From Tabrizicola_A sp964393035 (lineage in GTDB: Bacteria; Pseudomonadota; Alphaproteobacteria; Rhodobacterales; Rhodobacteraceae): a stretch of 64,000 nucleotides of DNA. Both the position numbers and the translations under genes were made by a program. Of this stretch, positions 25,812 to 34,650 are shown piece by piece. Within the stretch, counting starts at the first letter, position 1, and every line of letters begins with the position of its first letter. The DNA lies in the NCBI GenBank assembly GCA_964393035.1, contig CAYMRX010000003.1, forward strand, positions 1-64,000, written 5' to 3'. The notes beneath the pieces were generated by a model, which was not told the DNA's origin, searched no databases, and was given only the letters and a program-made list of their open reading frames with translations.

Positions 25812-27890
25812 ATGCAAAGCATTGCCACATCCGGCCCATCCCGGTTTTTCCAACCCACCATCCTTCTGGCCTTGGCGCTGATGGCCGTCATCATCATGAT
25901 GATCTTGCCGGTGCCCGCCTTCGTTCTGGACATCGGCCTTGCGATTTCCTTCGCACTGGCGATCCTGATGCTGACGGTTTCGCTGTTTATTGAAAGGCCG
26001 CTCGATTTTTCGGCGTTCCCGACCATTCTGCTGGCCAGTCTCATGCTGCGCCTGTCGCTCAATGTATCTTCTACCAAGCTGATCATCGGACAAGGCCATA
26101 CCGGCACGGGTGCAGCGGGCCATGTCATTGAAGGCTTTGCCAATTTCATCATGGGCGGCAACCTCTTGCTTGGGGTGGTGATATTTTGCGTCCTGCTGAT
26201 CGTGAATTTTGTTGTTATTACCAAAGGCGCGGGCCGCATGGCCGAGGTTGGCGCGCGCTTCGCCTTGGACGGCATGCCCGGAAAACAGCTCGCGATTGAT
26301 GCAGATATGTCCGCCGGGGCCATTACCCATGCCGAGGCAAAACAACGCCGCGAGAAGGAGTTAGCGGAAACGAATTTCTTTGGCTCGCTCGACGGTGCAT
26401 CCAAATTCGTCAAAGGGGACGCCGTCGCCGGCTTGCTCATTACGGGTTTGAACATCGTCATGGGGCTGATCATGGGGGTGGCCGTTCATGACATGCCCTT
26501 CTCTCAAGCCTTTGAAACCTACTCGATTCTTACCGTTGGGGACGGCTTGGTTGCGCAGATTCCGGCGGTGATCATCTCGGTTGCGGCAGCACTTTTGCTG
26601 TCACGGGGCGGCGCAACCGGGGCCGCCGATGTATCATTTTTTGCGCAACTCGGGCGCTATCCGGGCGCTTTGGGCACGGTTGCGCTGCTTATGGCCTTGT
26701 TTGCGGTGGTTCCGGGGATGCCGTTTTTGCCCTTCATGCTGGGTGCGGCCACGTTGGGCTATCAGGCTTGGCGTGCTTCAAAAGCCCCTCCTCCTGCGGA
26801 GGTGACGCCCGAGGAGTCGGCCCCGGCAAAAACAAAACCTCTTGGCGATATGCTGGACTTTGACGAGGTGCATATCGAATTTGCGCCAAATCTTGTCGCC
26901 ATGGCGCTGGATCCCGCCACGGGTCTTGAGGCCCGCATTACCAATATGCGCAGCCATGTTGCGGGCAGTTATGGCCTGATCCTGCCGGAAATCCGGCTGA
27001 CGGATGAGGCAGACCTGCCCCCGTCAACCTACCGCATCCGGCTGCAAGGGGTGGAGCGCGTACGCGACAGGCTGCTGCCCGATCGTGTGCTGGTGCTGCT
27101 GTCTGACGACACCTCGGCGCCAGATGGCATTGATGTGCGCGAACCGGTCTATGGGGCGCCGGCCCGCTGGATCCGCCCCGACGATCAGGAGGAGGCCGCC
27201 TTGCAGGGCCTGACCGTGGTTTCCCCCCCGGAAGTTCTGGCCACCCACCTCTTGGAGATCATTCGCGGCAATCTTTCGCGGCTTTTGTCCCTGCGCGGCC
27301 TGCGCCGGTTGCTGGATGAATTCGTGACGCTGAGCGACACGCACCGGTCGGACGCCAACAAACGGCTCTTGGATGAATTGATCCCGGACAAAGTGCCCAT
27401 GGATCTTTTGCTGCAAGTGCTGCGGCTTTTGCTGGACGAACGGGTGTCGATCCGCAATCTGCCCCTGATCCTTGAAGCGATTTCCGAGGCGCGCGGGTTA
27501 GGCCAGCCAGAGTTGATCTGCGAACATGTGCGCCAACGCCTTGGTTTCCAACTTGTGGCCGAATTGAAGCGCGACGATGGAACCATTCCGCTGATCCAAC
27601 TGGCGCCGGAATGGGAAAAGACCTTCGCCCAATATCAGATTGATGGCGAACGCGCCTCACAAAACATCGCCCTGCCGCCCGATCAGTTCAGCCGTCTGGC
27701 CAATGGGCTTGCCGAACGGTTCAATCGCGCGGCGGAAAATGGCACCTCGCCTGCGCTGGTTACCTCGACCCAAAGGCGCCGGTTCCTCAGAACGGTGCTG
27801 GCCGCCAAGGGGCTTGCCGCCTCGGTCCTGTCCTATGAGGAGATCGGGTTGGAGGCGCGACCCGCCATGGTCGGCATGGTGCCGCCATGA
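25812..27890 (+). CDS. flhA: Flagellar export apparatus protein FlhA
   Basis: A 692-residue export gate protein. The N-terminal half has about eight membrane segments with the FHIPEP signatures (PTILLASLMLRLSLNVSSTKLI, NFVVITKGAGRMAEVGARFALDGMPGKQ) and the C-terminal half is the nonameric cytoplasmic ring domain. It starts immediately after the sltF-like stop and its own stop overlaps the fliR start. It provides the docking platform for export substrates. Confidence 0.97.
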   Translation: MQSIATSGPSRFFQPTILLALALMAVIIMMILPVPAFVLDIGLAISFALAILMLTVSLFIERPLDFSAFPTILLASLMLRLSLNVSSTKLIIGQGHTGTGAAGHVIEGFANFIMGGNLLLGVVIFCVLLIVNFVVITKGAGRMAEVGARFALDGMPGKQLAIDADMSAGAITHAEAKQRREKELAETNFFGSLDGASKFVKGDAVAGLLITGLNIVMGLIMGVAVHDMPFSQAFETYSILTVGDGLVAQIPAVIISVAAALLLSRGGATGAADVSFFAQLGRYPGALGTVALLMALFAVVPGMPFLPFMLGAATLGYQAWRASKAPPPAEVTPEESAPAKTKPLGDMLDFDEVHIEFAPNLVAMALDPATGLEARITNMRSHVAGSYGLILPEIRLTDEADLPPSTYRIRLQGVERVRDRLLPDRVLVLLSDDTSAPDGIDVREPVYGAPARWIRPDDQEEAALQGLTVVSPPEVLATHLLEIIRGNLSRLLSLRGLRRLLDEFVTLSDTHRSDANKRLLDELIPDKVPMDLLLQVLRLLLDERVSIRNLPLILEAISEARGLGQPELICEHVRQRLGFQLVAELKRDDGTIPLIQLAPEWEKTFAQYQIDGERASQNIALPPDQFSRLANGLAERFNRAAENGTSPALVTSTQRRRFLRTVLAAKGLAASVLSYEEIGLEARPAMVGMVPP

Positions 27891-28660
27891 CGGTGGATCT
27901 GGCGGGCCTGGCGGATCTCTTGGGTCTTGGGCAGTCGGTGGCAGTGGCGGCCTTGCTGGTGTTCCTGCGGGTTGGGGCCGCGATGGCGCTGTTGCCAGCT
28001 TTCGGCGAGCAATCCATCCCGCAGCGGCTGCGTCTGGTTCTGGCCTTGGCCTTCAGCGCCGTTGTCCTGCCGGCCGTCGCCCCGATGATGCCCAGCGACC
28101 CCGGCCTTTTGGCCGCCCTTGGCGAAATCATCGCCGGTCTTGCCCTGGGGGCGGTGCTGCGCCTTTTTGTTCTGGCGCTTCAGATCGCCGGGGTGATGAT
28201 TGCGCAAGCCACTTCGCTGTCGCAGATCGCCGGGGGTGCAGCCCCCGAACCCCTGCCCGCGGTTGGCCATCTGCTGACGGCGGCGGGGCTTGCGCTGGCG
28301 GTGATGGCCGGGCTGCATGTGCGGCTGGCGGAATTGTTGATCCTTTCCTATCAGGTCATGCCAACGGCCGGTCTACCCGTCGCGGCAGAGTTTGCCGATT
28401 GGGGCACCGGGCAAATTGCGGACGCGTTCGGATTGGCGTTTTCACTTGCCGCCCCCTTCACCATTGCCGCGATGATGTACAACCTCGCCCTCGGGGCGAT
28501 CAACCGGGCGATGCCTGCGCTCATGGTGTCGTTCATCGGCGCACCGGCCCTGTCGGCCGCCGGGCTGATGTTGCTGGCCATGCTGACGCCCCTTCTGCTG
28601 GCGGTCTGGTCCGGCGCCTTGACGTCCTTCCTTGATACCCCGTTTGAGGCGCCGCAATGA
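27887..28660 (+). CDS. fliR: Flagellar export apparatus protein FliR
   Basis: A 257-residue membrane protein with six predicted membrane segments and FliR features (LLVFLRVGAAMALLPAFGEQSIP, GVMIAQATSLSQIAGG, FTIAAMMYNLALGAINRAMP). It forms the export gate with FliP and FliQ. Its ATG overlaps the flhA stop and its stop overlaps the flhB start. Confidence 0.95.
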   Translation: MTVDLAGLADLLGLGQSVAVAALLVFLRVGAAMALLPAFGEQSIPQRLRLVLALAFSAVVLPAVAPMMPSDPGLLAALGEIIAGLALGAVLRLFVLALQIAGVMIAQATSLSQIAGGAAPEPLPAVGHLLTAAGLALAVMAGLHVRLAELLILSYQVMPTAGLPVAAEFADWGTGQIADAFGLAFSLAAPFTIAAMMYNLALGAINRAMPALMVSFIGAPALSAAGLMLLAMLTPLLLAVWSGALTSFLDTPFEAPQ

Positions 28661-29736
28661 GCGCGGAGGAGGATGACGACAAGACATTCGATCCCAGCCA
28701 GCGCAAACTGGACGAGGCGCGAAAGCGGGGCGAAATTGCCCGCGCGCCCGATGTCAACGCCGCTGCGGCCTATGCAGGCCTGCTGTTGGCGGCAGTGCTG
28801 GCAGGGCAGTATGCCCTGTCCCAAATCGGCACGGTCGGCCAGTCGATCCTCGATCAGGCTGATCCGCTTTCCCGAGTGATTGGCGAAGGCGCGCGCGCGG
28901 GGCTTGGGCCCGTCTTCCGGGCCGTAGGTCTGGCGATCTTGCCCGTCTTTGCGCTGCCCTTTGTCGCGGTACTGCTGGCACTCCTCGCCCAGCGCGCCGT
29001 GATCTTTGCGCCCGAAAAATTGGCACCCCGTCTGTCGCGCCTGTCACCTATTGCGGCCGCAAAGCAGAAATTCGGCCCCGAGGGTCTGTTCGAATTTGGC
29101 AAAAGCGCCGTCAAGATGCTTGCCGTCAGCCTTTTGCTGGCGCTGCATCTGTCTTGGCGCGCCGATGATATCGCGGGCAGCCTGTATCTGTCGGCGCATG
29201 CGGCAATCGCTTTGATGCTGCAAGTGATGGTGGAATTCCTGTCGCTGATCCTGCTCTTGGCCACGGTGATCGGTCTTGCCGACTATTTCTGGCAACGCTT
29301 CCAGCATCTGAAACGCAATCGGATGTCGCGCCAAGAGATGACCGATGAACATAAGGACAGCGAAGGCGATCCGCATGCAAAAGCCACGCGGCGGCAAAAG
29401 GGGCAGGAAATCGCATTGAACCGCATGCTGCAAGATGTGGCCAAGGCGGATGTTGTGATCGTGAACCCGACGCACTACGCCGTTGCCCTGCGCTGGAAGC
29501 GGAGCGACCGCAACGCCCCGGTTTGCGTTGCCAAGGGCGTCGATGAAATTGCCGCACGCATCCGTGAAAAAGCCGCCATCGCGGGCGTGCCCTTGCACTC
29601 GGATCCGCCAACCGCCCGCGCCATCTTTGCCGCCGTCAACATCGGCGATCCGATCCGGCCGGAACATTACAAACCCGTGGCCGCCGCCATCCGCTTTGCC
29701 GAGGCGCTGAAGAAACGCCGGAAGGGTCGGGGATGA
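28657..29736 (+). CDS. flhB: Flagellar export switch protein FlhB
   Basis: A 359-residue protein with an N-terminal DPSQRKLDEARKRGEIARAPD segment, four membrane helices, and a cytoplasmic domain carrying the self-cleavage motif NPTH (residues about 269-272, in VIVNPTHYAVALRW). Autocleavage switches export from hook to filament substrates together with FliK. Coupled by overlap to both neighbours. Confidence 0.97.
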   Translation: MSAEEDDDKTFDPSQRKLDEARKRGEIARAPDVNAAAAYAGLLLAAVLAGQYALSQIGTVGQSILDQADPLSRVIGEGARAGLGPVFRAVGLAILPVFALPFVAVLLALLAQRAVIFAPEKLAPRLSRLSPIAAAKQKFGPEGLFEFGKSAVKMLAVSLLLALHLSWRADDIAGSLYLSAHAAIALMLQVMVEFLSLILLLATVIGLADYFWQRFQHLKRNRMSRQEMTDEHKDSEGDPHAKATRRQKGQEIALNRMLQDVAKADVVIVNPTHYAVALRWKRSDRNAPVCVAKGVDEIAARIREKAAIAGVPLHSDPPTARAIFAAVNIGDPIRPEHYKPVAAAIRFAEALKKRRKGRG

Positions 29737-30077
29737 AACGTCAGGATCTGCAAAAGCTGAAAGATCTGGCCGGGCTTATGCTGGACCACCGGCTTGAACA
29801 TCTGCGCCGCGCCGCTGAAGCCAAAGCGCAATCCGAGGCGGCGCTGGCGCGATTGGCAATCCCACCCGCCCCCGCCCCAGAAGGATTGGAAGGCGCCTCC
29901 GCCACACTGGCCGGGCTGGCCTATCAACGCTGGGCCGATGCGCGCCGTGCCGAAATCAACCAGACATTGGCCCGCCAGACCCACCATTGGATGGAAGCCC
30001 GCGACGCGGCGCAAAAGGCATTCGGCAAGGCAGATGCGCTGCGCCGCCTGATGGAAAAACAGGGGAAACCCCGCTGA
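29733..30077 (+). CDS. Small helical protein after flhB; possible FliJ-like function
   Basis: A 114-residue, highly charged, all-helical protein (LDHRLEHLRRAAEAKAQSEAAL, then EARDAAQKAFGKADALRRLME) with coiled-coil character. It is coupled to flhB by ATGA. No family was recognised. Its size, charge and coiled coils resemble FliJ, the coiled-coil stalk of the export ATPase, and no other FliJ candidate is present near fliI; this is inference. Its TGA abuts head-to-head the stop of the convergent fliL-like gene with no spacer (TGATCA). Confidence 0.6.
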   Translation: MKRQDLQKLKDLAGLMLDHRLEHLRRAAEAKAQSEAALARLAIPPAPAPEGLEGASATLAGLAYQRWADARRAEINQTLARQTHHWMEARDAAQKAFGKADALRRLMEKQGKPR

Positions 30078-30575
30078 TCAGCTATCCTGCCGCGCGATGT
30101 CGCTGATGAGAACGTCCTTGACCATCTCTCCCATCACGCCGGTCGCAGACTCACGCAGGGCCTTGCGCAACAAGACAAGATTGGACCCATCGGTGAAAGA
30201 CCCCTGAAACCCCCCGGCGTTTGCATGGTCAAACAGCACTTGCAGGAACACATCGCGCAGCTTTGGTTCGCTGGCATAGATATCCTGGCTCTTTCCCGGC
30301 TCAATCTCCAGGCTGAGCGACAGGATGACCATGGAAATCACCTTGCCGCCATCCATGACCGGCACCACGAACTGATTGTTCAGTTTGACATATTCCGGCG
30401 GCACCTCTGGCTCGCCCTCGGCGTGGCCTTCGGTCTTCGGCGCGGCATCCCCCTGTTCGGTGGCCTCAGCTTCAGCCGCCACGGGTTCGGGCGCCGGCCG
30501 CAGGAACAGCCCTGCGCCTGCGCCAATGGCCAAGCCCACAAGGGCCAGAAGAAGGGGAAGAATTTTGCGGATCAT
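30078..30575 (-). CDS. FliL-family protein, second copy
   Basis: A 165-residue protein with one N-terminal membrane segment (residues about 4-26), an acidic Ala/Glu-rich linker (30-60) and a C-terminal FliL-like domain (YVKLNNQFVVPV, VILSLSLEIE, EPKLRDVFLQVLFDHANAGG, ISDIARQD). It differs clearly from the FliL at 20.5 kb, so the organism has two FliL-like proteins. It lies 6 bp downstream of flgH and ends the flgB-flgC-fliE-fliQ-flgF-flgG-flgA-flgH run. Confidence 0.78.
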   Translation of the reverse strand: MIRKILPLLLALVGLAIGAGAGLFLRPAPEPVAAEAEATEQGDAAPKTEGHAEGEPEVPPEYVKLNNQFVVPVMDGGKVISMVILSLSLEIEPGKSQDIYASEPKLRDVFLQVLFDHANAGGFQGSFTDGSNLVLLRKALRESATGVMGEMVKDVLISDIARQDS

Positions 30576-30581
30576 GGGGCC

Positions 30582-31301
30582 TCAGAACGGCAAGAGGGCA
30601 TCGGCGACCTGCTGGCCGTAACGCGGTTGCTGCACATCGGTGATCTGACCGCGTCCGCCATAGGAAATCCGCGCACCGGCGATCTTGTCATAGGTGATCT
30701 CGTTCTGGCGGCTGATGTCGATCGGGCGCACGTAGCCCGAGATGATAAGTTCGCGCAGTTCAAAATTCACCCGCACCTCTTGCTGGCCTTCGATGCGCAG
30801 CACCCCATTCGCCAGTTCCTCCACCACGGTGGCAGCCACCCGCAGCGTCAGCTTTTCATTGCGCGAGACATTGCCGCTGCCCTTGTAACTGGAGGAGCCC
30901 TTGGCATCGACCGCCTCGGCCATGGTTGCGCCTTCGGCCAAGGCATCGTCCAGCCGTTGCGGAATCCCCAAAAGGCTTGGCACGCCCATGCTTTCCGACC
31001 CGGCCCGGCTGCGGCCCGAACTGTTTGATATCTCGGCCTTGTCGTCGATCTCGATCACGACCGTCAGGATATCGCCGCGCTGCGCCGCCCGCCTGTCGCC
31101 AAAAAGCGAGCTTCTTCCCGCCGTCCAAAGCGAGGAGGCATCGGTCGGCGCCTCTGGCACCAGATCTTCGGGCAGGGGTGTCGAATACATCGCGTGGTGC
31201 TGGTAAGACCCCTCAAGCGGCGAGAAATCGGGGGCCTTGCCCACCTGTTCCAGACGTCCACAGGCGGTAATGGCGACAAGGGCAATGAATACGGGACGCA
31301 T
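30582..31301 (-). CDS. flgH: Flagellar L-ring protein FlgH
   Basis: A 239-residue outer-membrane ring lipoprotein. The N-terminus (MRPVFIALVAITACG) is a short lipoprotein signal, and the family core includes SLFGDRRAAQRGDILTVVIEI, SSSYKGSGNVSRNEKL and GYVRPIDISRQNEITYD. The ATG at 31301 is preceded by AAGGAAG; the longer in-frame reading upstream crosses flgA in another frame and is rejected. It forms the L-ring around the rod. Confidence 0.95.
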   Translation of the reverse strand: MRPVFIALVAITACGRLEQVGKAPDFSPLEGSYQHHAMYSTPLPEDLVPEAPTDASSLWTAGRSSLFGDRRAAQRGDILTVVIEIDDKAEISNSSGRSRAGSESMGVPSLLGIPQRLDDALAEGATMAEAVDAKGSSSYKGSGNVSRNEKLTLRVAATVVEELANGVLRIEGQQEVRVNFELRELIISGYVRPIDISRQNEITYDKIAGARISYGGRGQITDVQQPRYGQQVADALLPF

Positions 31302-31312
31302 GATGGCTTCCT

Positions 31313-31735
31313 TCACGGGGATGTTGATGGGCCGACGGTGACGCCGCCATCGGCGCCAACACGGCCTGTGATCTTGGTTCTGGAGGCAAGGTTCATCACC
31401 TCGATGATCTCGCCTTCGGCACCGCGCGACAGCGCCCGGCCTTCGGTGCGAATGGCAAGACCACCCGCCTGAAAGATCAACGGGACGATCTGGTTGCGAT
31501 CCACCATCGCCGCGGGGCCAAGATTGCCCCCCAAAACGGGACGGCCGGGATAGATCGCAACGCGGGTTTCTTGCCCGATGGCCTGCGCCGGGTCGGTCAG
31601 GGCGCCGGGGATATCGGCCGCGACCAGCATCACATCTTCTGCCACCAGCGGGGTCTGCGCCTTGATGACGCGGGCCGCGACCAGGCTGTCGCCCAGTGCC
31701 GCCGTCGGGAAAAGCAGGATCAGAACACGCCACAT
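31313..31735 (-). CDS. flgA: Flagellar P-ring assembly chaperone FlgA
   Basis: A 140-residue periplasmic protein with a signal peptide and an SAF domain (LVAEDVMLVAADIPG, then the GRPVLGGNLGPAAMVDRNQIV strand and the C-terminal GEGEIIEVMNLASRTKITG-like region). FlgA assists FlgI polymerisation. The start is ATG at 31735, sharing a base with the flgG stop (TGATG); a GTG one codon upstream, at 31738, is equally possible. Short relative to enterobacterial FlgA, as usual in alphaproteobacteria. Confidence 0.9.
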   Translation of the reverse strand: MWRVLILLFPTAALGDSLVAARVIKAQTPLVAEDVMLVAADIPGALTDPAQAIGQETRVAIYPGRPVLGGNLGPAAMVDRNQIVPLIFQAGGLAIRTEGRALSRGAEGEIIEVMNLASRTKITGRVGADGGVTVGPSTSP

Positions 31736-32520
31736 CACCGCACCTGCGTGGTGGCCGACAGCATCTGATCGGCCGCCGTGATGACCTTGGCATTCAATTC
31801 ATAGCCGCGCTGCGCCTTGATAAGTTCGGTCACCTCGCGCACCGCATCGACCGAGCTTTCCTCCAGATAGCCCTGGCGCAACATGCCCAGCCCATCTTCG
31901 CCCGCCGTGCCGATCATCGGCGGCCCCGAGGCCGGGCTTTCCAGAAAGAGGTTGGAGCCAATCGCCTCCAGCCCCTTTTCATTGGTGAAGCCGACAAGGT
32001 TCAACTGACCGAGTTGCTGCGGTTCAACCTGCCCGTCGAAATAGGCATAAACCTCGCCATTGGCGTTGATCGAGACCGAGCGGGCGTCAGAGGGAATGGT
32101 CAGGCCCGGCGCAACCGGATGGCCGTCCGAGGTGACAATCAGCCCGTCGCCCGTGCGTTTCAGCGCGCCATCGCGGGTATAGGCCGACCCGCCCGAAGGC
32201 ATGGTGACTTCCAGATAACCCTGCCCTTCAATCGCCAGATCGAGATCGCCGCCGGTCGCCGACAGCGTGCCCTGCGCCAAGACGACCGATACTGCCGCGG
32301 GGCGCACGCCAAGCCCCATCTGCACCCCGGTCGGCAGCATGGTGCCATCTTCGGCCGCAATGGAGCCGGGGCGGGCAAGCTGTTGATAATGCAAATCGGC
32401 AAAATCCGCCCGGCGGGCATTGTAGCCTGTGGTCGACATATTGGCGAGGTTGTTTGACACCACATCGACCCGCATCTGCTGGGCGCTCATGCCGGTTGCG
32501 GCAATCTGAAGGGCCTTCAT
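31735..32520 (-). CDS. flgG: Flagellar distal rod protein FlgG
   Basis: A 261-residue rod protein. It has the N-terminal motif QIAATGMSAQQMRVDVVSNN and LANMSTTGYNARRADF, and the C-terminal motif ELIKAQRGYELNAKVITAADQM. It builds the distal rod passing through the P and L rings. Three bases after flgF. Confidence 0.96.
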   Translation of the reverse strand: MKALQIAATGMSAQQMRVDVVSNNLANMSTTGYNARRADFADLHYQQLARPGSIAAEDGTMLPTGVQMGLGVRPAAVSVVLAQGTLSATGGDLDLAIEGQGYLEVTMPSGGSAYTRDGALKRTGDGLIVTSDGHPVAPGLTIPSDARSVSINANGEVYAYFDGQVEPQQLGQLNLVGFTNEKGLEAIGSNLFLESPASGPPMIGTAGEDGLGMLRQGYLEESSVDAVREVTELIKAQRGYELNAKVITAADQMLSATTQVR

Positions 32521-32523
32521 GGC

Positions 32524-33234
32524 TTACCTCCCCAAAGTCTGGATGACGCCGCGCATGCGCTGGTCTTCGGCATCCATGAATTTCTGGCCCATCTCGTAGG
32601 CGCGCTGCACCTCGATCATGCGGGCGATTTCCGAAACGGGTTCCACATTGCTTTCCTCAAGAAAGCCTTGAAGAATCACCGCGCCTTCGACGGGCTGCAT
32701 CTCGCCTGCGGAAAAAATCGTGCCGGTCTGGTGGCGCAGCGCGGTGGGGTCAACCGGCCCCCACAGACCGAGGCGGGCCACAGGCTGGCCATCGGCCGAA
32801 ACCGTGCCGTCTTCGGCCACCGCCACCTTGGCCACGCCCGGCGGAATAAACACCGGTGCGCCGCCCTGATCCAGAAGCCGGTTGCCATCGGGGGTGACAA
32901 GCTCCCCCGCGGCCGAGGGGGTAAAGGCGCCGGCACGGGTCAAAGCCTGACCGTTCGGGGTTTCGATCAGGAAAAATCCATCCCCCTGAATCGCCAGATC
33001 AAAGGCACCGCCGGTCTGGCTGACGCCCGCCTGCGACAGATCGACCAGCCGGGTATTGCCGTTGGCCATCGACAACGAAGGGTCCTCGTCCATCCGGTCG
33101 ACATATTCCGAAAAGATCATCCCTTCCCGGCGGAAACCCGTGGTCGACAGGTTGGCGATGTTGTTCGCCACCACCTGCATTTCGCGCATCAGCCCGGATT
33201 GGCGCGTCAGCGCGGTATATCCTGCGGCATCCAT
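32524..33234 (-). CDS. flgF: Flagellar proximal rod protein FlgF
   Basis: A 236-residue rod protein with the N-terminal motif YTALTRQSGLMREMQVVANNI, STTGFRREG, and the C-terminal helix EIARMIEVQRAYEMGQKFM. Forms part of the proximal rod between FlgC and FlgG. Lies 3 bp from both fliQ and flgG. Confidence 0.95.
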   Translation of the reverse strand: MDAAGYTALTRQSGLMREMQVVANNIANLSTTGFRREGMIFSEYVDRMDEDPSLSMANGNTRLVDLSQAGVSQTGGAFDLAIQGDGFFLIETPNGQALTRAGAFTPSAAGELVTPDGNRLLDQGGAPVFIPPGVAKVAVAEDGTVSADGQPVARLGLWGPVDPTALRHQTGTIFSAGEMQPVEGAVILQGFLEESNVEPVSEIARMIEVQRAYEMGQKFMDAEDQRMRGVIQTLGR

Positions 33235-33237
33235 GGC

Positions 33238-33504
33238 TCAGCCCTCCGCGATCATCGGAATGAGTTGATCATTGAAGAACGACACCAGCGTGGCGGTCAT
33301 GAAACTCATCGAGACCCAGAACACCGCGATCATCAACCCGGCCTTGGGCACAAAGGTCAGCGTCGCTTCCTGAATCGAGGTCAGCGCCTGCAACAAGCCG
33401 ATCACGACCCCGACCACCAAGGCCACGGCCAGAAGCGGCGACGCCATCAGGACCGAGGCCCACAAACCTTGGCGCAACACATCGAAAAGCGCCTCTTCCG
33501 TCAT
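33238..33504 (-). CDS. fliQ: Flagellar export apparatus protein FliQ
   Basis: An 88-residue protein with two transmembrane helices and the FliQ pattern LRQGLWASVLMASPLLAVALVVG and LQALTSIQEATLTFVPK. Part of the FliP-FliQ-FliR export gate. The start overlaps the fliE stop. In this cluster fliQ is separated from fliP and fliR by other genes, in line with other alphaproteobacterial islands. Confidence 0.95.
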   Translation of the reverse strand: MTEEALFDVLRQGLWASVLMASPLLAVALVVGVVIGLLQALTSIQEATLTFVPKAGLMIAVFWVSMSFMTATLVSFFNDQLIPMIAEG

Positions 33505-33785
33505 ACCGGCATCCTCAGGATTTCCTGATAGGCCTCGACCACCTTGTCGCGCACGGTGGCCACGGTTTCGACCGCAAGCTGGCTGGAGGCCAGCGCCTGC
33601 ACCAAGGCGTGGGGATCAGCCCCCCCGGTCATGGCTGCGCGGGCGGTCTGTTCGCCTTGGGCCAGGGTTTCGGCAAAACTTCCCGCAAGCTTGGCAAACC
33701 CCGCTTCCGCCGCGCCCGGTTTCGGCGCGGCGGCGGTGCGGGCTTGCGCATAGCTTTGCGTGGCAAGCGAGGTTCTGATATCCAT
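33501..33785 (-). CDS. fliE: Flagellar hook-basal body protein FliE
   Basis: A 94-residue protein with FliE features (FAKLAGSFAETLAQGEQTARAA, DPHALVQALASSQLAVETVATVRDKVVEAYQEILRMP). FliE joins the MS-ring to the proximal rod. Overlaps fliQ by ATGA; preceded by flgC with a 12-bp gap. Confidence 0.94.
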   Translation of the reverse strand: MDIRTSLATQSYAQARTAAAPKPGAAEAGFAKLAGSFAETLAQGEQTARAAMTGGADPHALVQALASSQLAVETVATVRDKVVEAYQEILRMPV

Positions 33786-33797
33786 GGTTCAGCCCTC

Positions 33798-34178
33798 CTA
33801 TCGGCGCAGAAGATCGAACAGGCTTTGCGTCATCTGCCGCGCCTGATCGAACATCTTCAGGTTCGCCTCGTAGCTGCGCTGCGCTTCGCGCGCGTCAGCG
33901 ATTTCAATCACCAGATCGACATTCGATCCATCATAGTGACCGGTTTCATCGGCCAAGGGATGGCCAGGGTCGTAGATCCGCACAAATTCGCTGCGGTCCA
34001 GCTTCACCGGGCCGGCTTTCACCTCTCCGGTTTGCATTTCTTCTTGAAAAGACACCGTTTTCCGGTGGTAACCGGGGGTATCGGCATTGGCGATGTTTTC
34101 AGACACATGCCGCAGACGCATCGCCTGCGCCTCCATTCCCGAGGCGGCAAAGGACAGGGATTTAAGAAGATCGCTCAT
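33798..34178 (-). CDS. flgC: Flagellar proximal rod protein FlgC
   Basis: A 126-residue rod protein with the FlgC signature SFAASGMEAQAMRLRHVSENI, ANADTPGYHRKTV and a C-terminal AREAQRSYEANLKMFDQARQM. Forms part of the proximal rod. Lies 8 bp downstream of flgB. Confidence 0.95.
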   Translation of the reverse strand: MSDLLKSLSFAASGMEAQAMRLRHVSENIANADTPGYHRKTVSFQEEMQTGEVKAGPVKLDRSEFVRIYDPGHPLADETGHYDGSNVDLVIEIADAREAQRSYEANLKMFDQARQMTQSLFDLLRR

Positions 34179-34186
34179 CTATCCCC

Positions 34187-34570
34187 CTATTTCCGGCCCA
34201 GACTGGCGCGGATGATGTCAGAAGTGTTGCGATAGATGGCCAGTGCCATCTCATGGTCTTGTCGCGCCCCGGCGGCCTTGACCATTTCTTCCTCGATCGA
34301 CACCGAGTTGCCGTTCGGCGCCTCGGCCCCCGGGCTGCGCCGCGGAGCGCCAAACAATTGCGCCTCCAGCCCCCCAAGGTGGCCGGGCCGCGTCTGGCGC
34401 AAGGCGTCCGGCTCTGCCGCACGATAGGCCTCGGCAAAAGAGGGCAGATCCATCGCCTTGAAGCCGGGTGTATCGGCATTGGCGACGTTCTGCGCAATCA
34501 ACCCCATGCGAGAGCCTGCGTGCGATGCCAGGGATTGGGCCATGGCGGTGATCTGTAATTTTTCAAACAT
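34187..34570 (-). CDS. flgB: Flagellar proximal rod protein FlgB
   Basis: A 127-residue rod protein (MFEKLQITAMAQSLASHAG, VANADTPGFKAMDLPSF) with the C-terminal LAIYRNTSDIIRASLGRK. The start at 34570 corresponds to the usual N-terminus; a further ATG at 34600 in frame adds ten residues without support. First gene of the minus-strand rod operon and divergent from fliI (80-bp gap). Confidence 0.93.
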   Translation of the reverse strand: MFEKLQITAMAQSLASHAGSRMGLIAQNVANADTPGFKAMDLPSFAEAYRAAEPDALRQTRPGHLGGLEAQLFGAPRRSPGAEAPNGNSVSIEEEMVKAAGARQDHEMALAIYRNTSDIIRASLGRK

Positions 34571-34650
34571 CGGGGCTTCTCCCCTTGCCTCTTTCATCAA
34601 GGCTTAAGGGTGATTCCTTTAAAAAGAGTAAGGAACAAAGGGAGACACCC

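Noticed and set aside
30582..31793. 403-codon version of flgH reaching through flgA
   Set aside because: The first 164 codons run antiframe through flgA; the FlgH lipoprotein signal begins at 31301 with its own ribosome binding site.
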